Part shown: positions 1 to 6,156 of the stretch, piece by piece
Layout: every line of letters begins with the position of its first letter
How positions within the stretch are numbered: position 1 is the first letter of the stretch
Assembly: GCA_025057335.1 (NCBI GenBank)
Contig: JANWXG010000050.1
Span: 1-13,373 of the forward strand
Reading direction: 5' to 3'
DNA from: a bacterium
GTDB taxonomy: Bacteria > Armatimonadota > HRBIN16
DNA length: 13,373 bases
Translations under genes and position numbers: made by a program
The notes under the pieces: model-generated
Told to the model about the DNA's origin: nothing
Databases searched by the model: none
What the model saw: only the letters and a program-made list of their open reading frames with translations

Positions 1-180
1 GAAGACCTCGAGCAGGTGTTGCGCCTCATCGGGGAGAGCTGCAAGACGCGCGAGCAGTATGTCAACGTGCTTCCGCCGGATGCAGCGCCAGTAGGTACCT
101 TTGTGCCCAATCCTGTAAAAGTGCTGGTAGGTGGTGCGATCGTGTTTGTGGTCAATGTGGAACGGTTCGAGCGCTTCTAG
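1..180 (+). CDS. 3' end of an unidentified protein gene (partial)
   Basis: An open frame enters from the left edge and stops at TAG 178-180, giving the last 59 residues of a protein. The tail begins EDLEQVLRLIGESC and ends in a run of hydrophobic beta-like residues (VLVGGAIVFVVNVERFERF). It has no membrane segment or motif that I can assign to a family. It is read as coding because the frame is open from the edge, the composition matches the neighbours, and the stop lies one base before the rnc start, a spacing typical of co-transcribed genes. The function is unknown. The missing 5' part would be needed to identify it. Confidence 0.7.
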   Translation, partial: EDLEQVLRLIGESCKTREQYVNVLPPDAAPVGTFVPNPVKVLVGGAIVFVVNVERFERF

Positions 181-181
181 G

Positions 182-919
182 ATGTCGCCGCAAGAGTTCT
201 GCCAGAAGCTGCAGATTCCGGAGAGTTGCGCCCCGTTGGTGGAGCAAGCATTGACCCATCGCTCTGCACTGGTGGATGGAGCTCCCGCCAGCAACGAACG
301 GCTGGAGTTTCTGGGCGATGCGGTGTTGGGGCTGGTCGTCACTGAAATGTTGTATTCCCTCTTCCCCGAACGCGATGAAGGGGAGCTCTCTCGGGCGCGC
401 GCGCTGGTCGTCAGCCGACGTACCCTGGCGCAGGTAGCACGGCAACTTGGGGTGGACCAGGCGCTGCGTCTGAGCGCAGGAGAGGAATCGCAGGGGGGAC
501 GGCACCGCCCCAGCATTCTGGCAGACGCCTTCGAGGCGTTGATTGCGGCAGTCTACCTGCAAGCAGGGCTGGACGAGGTGAAACGGTTCGTTTGGCGAAA
601 CCTGGGCGACCTTATTCAGAAAGCCCCTGACGCATACCGCACGCACGACTACAAATCGCGTCTGCAGGAGAAGATGCACGCGGTGCTGCGCCAGACCCCA
701 GAGTACGACCTGCTGTGCGAAACGGGAGCAGACCATGACAAGACCTTCTGTGTGCAGGTGCGTCTGGGGGAGGTCGTGCTGGGCACAGGCGTCGGCAAGA
801 GCAAGAAGGAAGCAGAGCAGGCAGCCGCGCGTGAGGCGCTTGCTAAACTGGAGAGGGAGGAATCTGCGCAGGTAGAGGACGCCCCCACCCCTCCTGAGCG
901 ACATCACTTCGCAAGGTAG
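182..919 (+). CDS. rnc: Ribonuclease III
   Basis: RNase III is a cytoplasmic homodimeric endonuclease that cuts double-stranded RNA in rRNA precursors and structured mRNAs. The 245-residue protein has the full family layout. The N-terminal endonuclease domain carries the signature NERLEFLGD (residues 38-46) and a second motif DAFEALIAAVY (115-125). The Mg-binding acidic residues E39, E42, D46, D115 and E118 are all present, each one position beyond its E. coli counterpart. The C-terminal double-stranded-RNA-binding domain spans about 156-225, with the end motif GKSKKEAEQAAAREAL. The frame could be extended upstream to a GTG at 131, but that adds 17 residues unlike the family and overlaps the previous gene. 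ATG 182 gives the usual distance to the ALTHRSA motif and follows the previous stop by one base, suggesting translational coupling. The last 20 residues are a short variable tail. Confidence 0.95.
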   Translation: MSPQEFCQKLQIPESCAPLVEQALTHRSALVDGAPASNERLEFLGDAVLGLVVTEMLYSLFPERDEGELSRARALVVSRRTLAQVARQLGVDQALRLSAGEESQGGRHRPSILADAFEALIAAVYLQAGLDEVKRFVWRNLGDLIQKAPDAYRTHDYKSRLQEKMHAVLRQTPEYDLLCETGADHDKTFCVQVRLGEVVLGTGVGKSKKEAEQAAAREALAKLEREESAQVEDAPTPPERHHFAR

Positions 920-1030
920 GCTATTCTCTGCTGCCTGTCGCCCTCGATTTTGTCGGGAGCAGAAGGTCGTCACGTTACGTTGTCCTTACTGCACGCTGCA
1001 CCAGTGCCCCTCAGCCGTGACACTGCTGGG

Positions 1031-1382
1031 GGGTCACGCGCCGTAGTGACCATGATGACGGACGCGACGGAGCGCGTCCCTCCAATCTGGGCAAAAACTT
1101 CTGGAGGGTCACGCGCCGTCGTGACCATCACGATTTTTCCGTTCGGCTCACTAGGAGGTTCGCCCTGCAGTTGTGTGGAGGGCGAGGCTCCCGCCGAGCC
1201 GTCCTTCCTGTCATGCTGAGCCGCAGGTGAAGCATCTCTTGAGGCCCTCTGCTGTGATAGTTCATCGCCGGGCTGAGTGGACGCGACGGAGCGCGTTCCT
1301 CCAGCGGTAATCAGTGTGTGGACGCGACGGAGCGCGTCCCTCCAAATAGCGACCTTGCGGACGCGACGGAACGTGCCTCTCC
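1031..1382 (+). repeat. Left block of 24-bp palindromic repeats
   Basis: Four copies of a unit beginning GGACGCGACGGAGCGCGT lie at 1060-1083, 1279-1302, 1320-1343 and 1359-1382 on the plus strand; the last is divergent (GGACGCGACGGAACGTGCC). Two copies of a sister unit, GGGTCACGCGCCGTCGTGACC, lie at 1031-1051 (one mismatch) and 1106-1126. Each unit is an imperfect palindrome that could fold into a short hairpin in RNA or single-stranded DNA. Related units in the opposite orientation occupy 11993-12318. Their intergenic placement and self-complementarity resemble REP-type elements. The variation is concentrated at positions that leave the ends pairable. Confidence 0.9.
1103..1302 (+). repeat. 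Composite 200-bp MITE-like repeat, copy A
   Basis: This stretch recurs in reverse-complement orientation at 12047-12250 with roughly 90% identity by eye, including long identical runs around CATCACGATTTTTCCGTTCG and TGTCATGCTGAGCCGCAGG. It starts with GGAGGGTCACGCGCCGTCG and ends with an inverted relative of the same unit (GGACGCGACGGAGCGCGT, then TCCTCC), so its ends look like imperfect 24-bp terminal inverted repeats. Between them are further short palindromes, such as GGAGGGCGAGGCTCCCGCC at 1177-1195. It contains no transposase frame. Whether it moves as a unit or is a chance cluster of short repeats cannot be told from two copies. Confidence 0.8.
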
Positions 1383-1574
1383 AAGGCGAACGCCTGCGGG
1401 GAGGCGAGGGTGACATCTGGCAAGGCGCTGGTGCCTGCGAGGCGTGCGATGTTTGCGGGTCAGGCTATCGCCTCGCCCTTTCTGAGTACCTCTGCCCCAG
1501 ATATCCCCTGCTCACTCGCACGTTCGTGGGGGTGGGGGGTGTCTTCTTTTCATCTTCTGAATCCAATTGGTGCA

Positions 1575-1603
1575 TTGACACGTTGGGCGGAGCGTTCTAT
1601 AAT
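1575..1603 (+). promoter_or_regulatory. Consensus sigma-70 promoter for the prepilin gene
   Basis: A perfect -35 box TTGACA (1575-1580) and a perfect -10 box TATAAT (1598-1603) are separated by exactly 17 bases. Transcription would start near 1610, leaving a leader of about 38 bases with the ribosome binding site AAGGAG at 1631-1636. An exact match to both boxes suggests strong constitutive housekeeping expression of the prepilin and the small gene behind it. Confidence 0.85.
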
Positions 1604-1647
1604 ATCTCTGAGGACACAACACTAGCAGGAAAGGAGCCTGAGTAGCG

Positions 1648-2517
1648 ATGTCTCGTCGTGCATTCACCCTGATAGAGCTGCTGGTGGTCATCGCGATTAT
1701 CGCGATCCTGGCGGCTATTCTCTTCCCCGTCTTCGCGCAAGCGCGCGAGAAAGCCCGGCAGTCCACCTGCATCTCCAACTTCAAGCAGATTCTGCTGGGC
1801 GCGCTGATGTACACGCAGGACTTCGATGAGAAGTTCCACCGTCTGCTCGTGTGGAACCCCACCTGCTTCACAAACCCCAGCGCCTGCAGCTCGGGATGCC
1901 CTGCACGCTGCTGGAACAACAACCCCAACGGTCCCGACCAGACCATTGGTCCAGAAGACATGTTGAACCCCTACATCAAGAACACGGGCGTCTGGGCGTG
2001 TCCGAGCGACAACATCCACCGCGATGACTGCACGGGTCCCAACGGCACGTGGTACAAGATTAGCTACTCCTTCACGCACTTCCAGCCGGGCACTTGGGAA
2101 AACACGGCGACGTTCGGCGTGTGCGCTTACTATCCCATCAGCACAGCCGCCAACGCAGCCACAGCCGAGTCCAAGACGCAGTCCGAAATCGGGCGTCCGG
2201 GCGAAACGGCGATTATGTACGAGCTGTGGACCACCGTGTCCTACGGACGCAACTTCACGCACTGGCGCTGGGACAACCGAAACATCGCGGACCCCAACTG
2301 GCCTGAAGCACCTAACTACCTGACGGTCAACTGGTGCGGACAGGGCGACGCGCGTTTCGCTATGGGCAACCACAACCGGCTTATGACGCTCGGTTGGGCG
2401 GATGGCCACGTGAAGCCACTACGACGCAGCCAGATTATGTACTGGCCCTGGAACGACCAGGCGGTAGCGGAGCGACGCTTCAACTACCTGCACTGGAACG
2501 AGGCGTTTAAGCCGTAA
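1648..2517 (+). CDS. DUF1559-type prepilin with H-X9-DG motif
   Basis: This is a 289-residue type IV prepilin-like (type II pseudopilin-like) protein, expected to be cleaved and N-methylated by a prepilin peptidase and exposed at the cell surface. The N-terminus MSRRA/FTLIELLVV is the cleavage motif, with Ala rather than Gly at -1 and the conserved Glu at +5 of the mature chain. A hydrophobic helix follows (residues 6-30). The C-terminal motif is exact: H242, nine residues, then D252-G253, within NHNRLMTLGWADGHVKP. The head carries nine cysteines, including a cluster C73-x6-C80-x3-C84-x3-C88. The start is supported by AAGGAG 11 bases upstream and a consensus promoter. The 73-aa gene follows 11 bases after the stop. 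Such prepilins form large paralogous families in Armatimonadota and Planctomycetota. The individual role is unknown, and no assembly ATPase or secretin is in the window. Confidence 0.93.
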   Translation: MSRRAFTLIELLVVIAIIAILAAILFPVFAQAREKARQSTCISNFKQILLGALMYTQDFDEKFHRLLVWNPTCFTNPSACSSGCPARCWNNNPNGPDQTIGPEDMLNPYIKNTGVWACPSDNIHRDDCTGPNGTWYKISYSFTHFQPGTWENTATFGVCAYYPISTAANAATAESKTQSEIGRPGETAIMYELWTTVSYGRNFTHWRWDNRNIADPNWPEAPNYLTVNWCGQGDARFAMGNHNRLMTLGWADGHVKPLRRSQIMYWPWNDQAVAERRFNYLHWNEAFKP

Positions 2518-2528
2518 GGAGAAGAGCC

Positions 2529-2750
2529 ATGTCCAAGACACCTGCAGACCCCAAAAAGACCGTGCTGTGGGCGATTATCGCCATCTTGGCTATCGGCGCG
2601 GCGGTGTTCTCCGCCTACAAGTCGCTCATCGAGCCGCAGCAGGGCAGGAGTGTCGGCTTCGTCGACATGTTCCCTGGCGGCAAGGCGGGCTTGATGAAGG
2701 GCGGTACCTCCGCCGAGACCGAAGGTGGCGCACCTGTTGAGATGCGGTAA
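2529..2750 (+). CDS. Small single-pass membrane protein, co-transcribed with the prepilin
   Basis: This is a 73-residue protein not assigned to a named family. It has a short polar N-terminus (MSKTPADPKK), one hydrophobic helix at about residues 11-29 (TVLWAIIAILAIGAAVF), then a 44-residue Gly-rich polar tail (VDMFPGGKAGLMKGG). It looks like a bitopic membrane protein or uncleaved signal anchor with the tail probably outside. AAGGAG (2516-2521) overlaps the prepilin stop and lies 7 bases before the ATG, so it very likely shares the prepilin mRNA. The placement suggests a partner of the prepilin, but nothing in the sequence proves this. Confidence 0.8.
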   Translation: MSKTPADPKKTVLWAIIAILAIGAAVFSAYKSLIEPQQGRSVGFVDMFPGGKAGLMKGGTSAETEGGAPVEMR

Positions 2751-2765
2751 TTTGTCCGTGCCCAC

Positions 2766-2802
2766 GCCCCCCTTTTCCCTTCGCTAGGAGGGAGAGGGGG
2801 GC
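2766..2802 (+). terminator. Strong GC-rich hairpin after the prepilin operon
   Basis: The left arm GCCCCCCTTTTCCCT (2766-2780) pairs with the right arm AGGGAGAGGGGGGC (2789-2802) around an 8-base loop, with one bulge and one G-U pair. It lies 16 bases after the stop of the 73-aa gene, where a terminator is expected. No T-tract follows the stem, so it could equally be an mRNA-stabilising 3' structure or a dispersed palindrome. Confidence 0.5.
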
Positions 2803-2966
2803 ATCCTGTCATGAGCGTAGTCTGGCGAGCAATCCTCAGCGAGCTGGGACAGTTCCATTAACTGCCTCGCAGATAGGGAATACCCCTCTTCACAAACACC
2901 CCGTTTTAGCCAACATAGTTATTGACACCCGTCGCCTGATTTTTGCATGGAGGTCGGAGCGAGGTT

Positions 2967-3839
2967 ATGTTCGTACTCATCGGCTTGGCGGTAGTGTTTG
3001 GTTCCATTCTGGTGGGCTACATCATGCATGGGGGCAAGGTCGCCGTACTCATCCAGATTTCGGAGTTCGTGATTATCGGCGGAGCGGCGTTTGGTGGAGT
3101 GATTGTGGGCAACGGCATTTCGGGCGTGCAGACGCTCATCAAGGCAGTGCTTGGCTTGCTCAAGCCGCCTCCAGTGAGCAAGGATGGCTATATCGAACTG
3201 CTACAGTGCCTATTCGCTCTGTTTACTCTGGCGCGCAAGGAAGGGCTACTGGCTCTGGAGCGTCACGTGGAGAACCCCGAGGCAAGCGAGCTGTTCTCCC
3301 AATATCCCAGTGTTGCCTCCAATCATCATGCGATAGAGTTCCTGTGTGATACAGTGAAGGTCATCCTGACGGGAGCGGTAGGACACTACGAGCTGTCTGA
3401 CCTGATGGAGATTGACCTGGAGACTCATAAAGAGGAAGCGATGAAACCCGCCCACATGCTGGCGAAGACAGGTGACGCGATGCCAGGTTTCGGTATTGTC
3501 GCGGCGGTGTTGGGCGTGGTCATCACCATGCAGGCGATTAACGGTCCGCCCGAGCAGATTGGTCACAAGGTCGCGGCGGCGCTGGTAGGCACGTTCCTGG
3601 GCGTGCTGTTGGCGTATGGTGTCTTCCAGCCGTTGTCGCAGGCGGTAGAGGCGCGCGTGCAGGCAGAGGAGGAGTATTTGCAGTGCATTCGCCATGCGCT
3701 CCTCTCTTTCGCGCGCGGCGAGTCTCCCATCACCTGCGTGGAGTTTGCCCGTCGGCAAATCCCGCCCGCGTATCGCCCCAGCTTCCGCGAGATGGAAGAG
3801 AGCGTGAAGGGCACAGGGCGTCAGGCTGCTGCAGCATAG
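2967..3839 (+). CDS. motA: Flagellar motor stator protein MotA
   Basis: MotA forms, with MotB, the inner-membrane ion channel that drives flagellar rotation. The 290-residue protein has four predicted membrane helices (about 1-20, 32-50, 172-192, 203-222) and the large cytoplasmic loop between helices 2 and 3. The residues that contact the rotor or couple ion flow are all present with E. coli numbering: R90 and E98 in LARKEGLLALE, P173 in GDAMPGFGIVAA, and P222 in AYGVFQPL. Length and sequence match the proteobacterial-type MotA subfamily. The frame opens earlier at a TTG (2943), but ATG 2967 follows GGAG motifs (2949-2958) and places the first helix at the N-terminus as in the family. motB begins 10 bases after the stop. 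A TTGACA at 2922-2927 has no matching -10 box, so the promoter is unclear. Confidence 0.96.
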   Translation: MFVLIGLAVVFGSILVGYIMHGGKVAVLIQISEFVIIGGAAFGGVIVGNGISGVQTLIKAVLGLLKPPPVSKDGYIELLQCLFALFTLARKEGLLALERHVENPEASELFSQYPSVASNHHAIEFLCDTVKVILTGAVGHYELSDLMEIDLETHKEEAMKPAHMLAKTGDAMPGFGIVAAVLGVVITMQAINGPPEQIGHKVAAALVGTFLGVLLAYGVFQPLSQAVEARVQAEEEYLQCIRHALLSFARGESPITCVEFARRQIPPAYRPSFREMEESVKGTGRQAAAA

Positions 3840-3849
3840 GAGGTGCCCC

Positions 3850-4635
3850 ATGGCAAGCAGCGACAAGGGCGGCGACATCCGTATTGTTAAGAAGAAACAC
3901 GGCGGTCACGGACATCACGGCGGCGCGTGGAAGGTGGCTTACGCCGACTTCGTGACTGCCATGATGGCGTTTTTCCTCGTGATGTGGATTGTCGGTTTGA
4001 GCCAGAACATCAAAGAGGCGATTGCTGCTTACTTCAAGGACCCGGTGGGCTTTATGAAGGCGGTAAGCGAGGGCAAGCTGGCGTTCAGCATCGCGCCCGA
4101 CGGTGGCGTGGCGAAAGCCTCGGAGAAAGAGCTGCCTCCGCCGGGAGAAGCCTCCGAGAAGCAGCGGATGGAAGCGGCGAAGAAACAGATAGAACAGGTG
4201 ATCGAGCGGATGCCCGAGTTTCAGCAGCTGAAGCCCTATGTGCAAATCAAGATTGTGGATGAGGGGTTGCGCGTCGAGCTTCTCGAGAGTTCCGAGTCGG
4301 TATTCTTCATGACAGGCAGCGCCGAGCTCAACCCGAAAGCGAAGCAGATGCTCGGTCTAATGGCGAAGTATCTGGCGAAGCTGCCCAACCGTATCATCAT
4401 TGAGGGGCATACCGACAGCCGTCCGTTCGCACGCGGGGGCATGACCAACTGGGAGCTGTCGGTCAACCGAGCGAACAGCGCACGGCGCGTGCTGGAGGCA
4501 AGTGGCTTGCGCAAGGGACAGATTTATGAGGTGCGCGGATACGCCGACAACAAGCTGCGTGTGCCCAACGACCCGTACCACTACTCAAACCGCCGCATCA
4601 GTCTGCTCATCGCGTATGACAAAGAGCTCAAGTAG
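3850..4635 (+). CDS. motB: Flagellar motor stator protein MotB
   Basis: MotB anchors the stator to peptidoglycan and carries the proton-binding aspartate. The 261-residue protein has a short basic His-rich cytoplasmic N-terminus (KKKHGGHGHHGG, 14-25) and a single helix (about 28-50) with YADFVTAMMAFFLVMW. D33 is the essential ion-carrying residue and has the E. coli number. The helix resembles proton-type MotB rather than sodium-type PomB. A plug/linker region (52-125) precedes an OmpA-like peptidoglycan-binding domain (about 145-257) with IEGHTDSRPF, NWELSVNRANSARRV and NRRIS. AGGAGGTG just upstream overlaps the end of motA and gives a strong ribosome binding site. The linker is somewhat compact, so the protein is shorter than E. 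coli MotB (308 residues). No other flagellar or chemotaxis gene is nearby. Confidence 0.96.
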   Translation: MASSDKGGDIRIVKKKHGGHGHHGGAWKVAYADFVTAMMAFFLVMWIVGLSQNIKEAIAAYFKDPVGFMKAVSEGKLAFSIAPDGGVAKASEKELPPPGEASEKQRMEAAKKQIEQVIERMPEFQQLKPYVQIKIVDEGLRVELLESSESVFFMTGSAELNPKAKQMLGLMAKYLAKLPNRIIIEGHTDSRPFARGGMTNWELSVNRANSARRVLEASGLRKGQIYEVRGYADNKLRVPNDPYHYSNRRISLLIAYDKELK

Positions 4636-4644
4636 CTTGCGTGA

Positions 4645-4674
4645 TTGACTCTGCACTCCGACGGGTGCTATAAT
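4645..4674 (+). promoter_or_regulatory. Promoter of the S41 peptidase/deacetylase operon
   Basis: A -35 box TTGACT (4645-4650) and a -10 box TATAAT (4669-4674) are 18 bases apart, and TG at 4666-4667 makes an extended -10. The leader to the GTG at 4751 contains a small hairpin (AGCACACGG 4689-4697 with CCGTGCT 4706-4712). A short stem CGGA/TCCG around 4735-4748 would include the ribosome binding site GGAGG (4736-4740). Confidence 0.8.
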
Positions 4675-4750
4675 AGGGTGACTGCTTGAGCACACGGGTA
4701 AAACTCCGTGCTACTCACCAGCTAGCAGGCGAAACGGAGGTTCATCCGCA

Positions 4751-6142
4751 GTGAACGTTCTCAGCCTACGGCGCGTGCTGTTCGGTGGTGTTCTTCTGGT
4801 GCTGGCTTTTCTGGGAGGCTGGTGGTTGCGCCAGCAGATGGCAGCGCTACCTATCGCAAGTGCCCACCCTAGCGCTCGTCTCTCCTCGCTGGAGGAGTAT
4901 TCTCCCCAGCAGGACACTCCCACACCATCGGCGGCGAGCGAGAACATCTCTCCGATTAGCATGGACCTGATGCAGCTGTTCTACAGCGTGTACAAATATG
5001 TGGAGAAGCAGCACGTTGAATACACCCCCGAACTGGCGAAACCGATGGCTTATGGTGCCGTGCGCGCCATGCTGCAATCACTAAACGACCCGAACACCCG
5101 TTTCCTAGACCCAGAGGAGGCACGCCTCTGGCAGGAGGCAGCGAAAGGCACTTACTATGGCATCGGTGCTGTCATGACAGTGGTGCGCAAGGTGACAGAG
5201 GACGTAGAGCGCCGCGAGCTGACAGTGGTTGCCCCCCTACCTGGTAGCCCTGCGGAGAAGGCAGGCTTGCAGCCTGGAGACGTGATTAGCGAGATCGACG
5301 GCAGATGGGTCATCGCGTACGACCCCTTCTTGCAGGTGCGTCGCTCCGGGGCACGCGGTAGCGAGCTGGTGAAAGCACTGGAAGAGGCACGCAAGCGCGT
5401 GGTAGCGGGTTTGGACCTGCGTAAGGCTCTGGGCATGCTGACCAACAAAGACCAGCCTCCAATGACGCTGACGGTGCGACGAGGCAACACGACACTGAAG
5501 GTGAAGGTGAACCCGAGTGTGCTACGGGTGGAGCCAGTTACCTACCGACTGATGGCGGATGGTTTAGGATACCTGCGCATTGCGCAGTTTCACGCAGAAA
5601 CACCGGAAGCGCTACGACGGGCACTCGCAGGACTGGGGAACGGGCTGCGTGGGCTGGTGATTGACCTGCGCAACAACCCGGGTGGCTCGCTGGAGTCGGC
5701 CTCGCAAGTGGCAGCGATGCTGGTGAAAAGCCCTACGCTGGCGCTGATGGAGACCCGGCAAGGAGAGACCAAGCGTCGACAACCAGTCACCATCAACGCA
5801 AACCCGCGTGTCAAGGCGCCCATTGTCGTACTGGTGAACCGCGGCACGGCAAACGTCGCAGAAGTGCTGGCGGTTGCCCTGCGTGATAAGGCCAACGCCA
5901 GACTGGTCGGTGAGCGTACCTTCGGCGATGGGCTGATACAAACGTTCATCCCCCTGTCGGACGGTTCAGCGCTCACACTCACCACCGGCAAACTGTTGAC
6001 GCTCAGCGGGGGTGACTTCCACGCGAAAGGGGTCTATCCCACTGTGGCGGTACCAACCGCCCAGCGGTTAGGGCAGGACCTAGCGCTGGAGCGAGCAGTG
6101 GGGTTACTTTCGGCGCGCACGACGACAAGGCGAGCATCTTAG
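4751..6142 (+). CDS. S41-family peptidase homologue, predicted catalytically inactive
   Basis: This 463-residue protein has the architecture of carboxy-terminal processing peptidases (CtpA/CtpB). An N-terminal membrane anchor (about 9-27) is followed by a Ser/Pro-rich linker, an N-terminal helical segment (70-125, with LNDPNTRFLDPEEA), a PDZ domain (about 136-255, with GSPAEKAGLQPGDVI) and the S41 domain (265-452, with LVIDLRNNPGG). In the active-site strand the usual SAS-type motif reads GTANVAE, so the catalytic Ser is Asn (N368). The catalytic Lys 25 residues later is Asp (D393, in FGDGLIQT). The Gln of the triad (Q397) remains. The PDZ domain holds an extra charged segment of about 45 residues (190-235). 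The GTG start is supported by GGAGG 10 bases upstream and by the promoter. An active paralogue follows after 14 bases, so a regulatory or scaffolding role is plausible. Confidence 0.9.
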   Translation: MNVLSLRRVLFGGVLLVLAFLGGWWLRQQMAALPIASAHPSARLSSLEEYSPQQDTPTPSAASENISPISMDLMQLFYSVYKYVEKQHVEYTPELAKPMAYGAVRAMLQSLNDPNTRFLDPEEARLWQEAAKGTYYGIGAVMTVVRKVTEDVERRELTVVAPLPGSPAEKAGLQPGDVISEIDGRWVIAYDPFLQVRRSGARGSELVKALEEARKRVVAGLDLRKALGMLTNKDQPPMTLTVRRGNTTLKVKVNPSVLRVEPVTYRLMADGLGYLRIAQFHAETPEALRRALAGLGNGLRGLVIDLRNNPGGSLESASQVAAMLVKSPTLALMETRQGETKRRQPVTINANPRVKAPIVVLVNRGTANVAEVLAVALRDKANARLVGERTFGDGLIQTFIPLSDGSALTLTTGKLLTLSGGDFHAKGVYPTVAVPTAQRLGQDLALERAVGLLSARTTTRRAS

Positions 6143-6156
6143 AAAGGGAAGAGGCG

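Larger units (their letters stand above)
920..1574. other. Non-coding spacer filled mainly with dispersed repeats
   Basis: No credible gene lies between rnc and the prepilin promoter. Open frames here on either strand are repeat translations (for example peptides starting MDATERVPP) without ribosome binding sites. Positions about 1031-1382 are a repeat block, listed separately. Positions 1383-1560 hold short self-complementary stretches, such as AGGCGAACGCCT at 1384-1395 and the distant pair GGCGAGG 1403-1409 with CCTCGCC 1471-1477, but no recognisable RNA family. I found no T-tract terminator for rnc. Confidence 0.7.

Noticed and set aside
152..973. Minus-strand 273-aa open frame opposite rnc
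   Set aside because: It is a shadow of the RNase III gene; the peptide shows no recognisable domain.
1031..1382. Possible CRISPR array
   Set aside because: Repeat units are 24 bp or less, degenerate, irregularly spaced and in mixed orientations; there are no regular spacers and no cas genes.
970..1416. Minus-strand 148-aa frame over the left repeat block
   Set aside because: The repetitive peptide (ARDPP, GGTRSVAS) comes from repeat copies; there is no family resemblance or ribosome binding site.
1277..1645. Plus-strand 122-aa open frame starting MDATERVPP
   Set aside because: It is a translation of the palindromic repeats and spacer, without a ribosome binding site, and it runs over the prepilin promoter.
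1597..2409. Minus-strand 270-aa open frame opposite the prepilin gene
   Set aside because: It is antisense to a clearly assigned prepilin with promoter and ribosome binding site; the Val/Arg-rich composition is typical of a shadow frame in GC-rich DNA.
2922..2927. TTGACA as a motA promoter -35 box
   Set aside because: No -10 match occurs at 15-19 bases; the expected position already overlaps the ribosome binding region and start codon area.
4675..4750. Possible riboswitch in the S41 operon leader
   Set aside because: Only small hairpins are present; I could not match the conserved core of any known riboswitch class.
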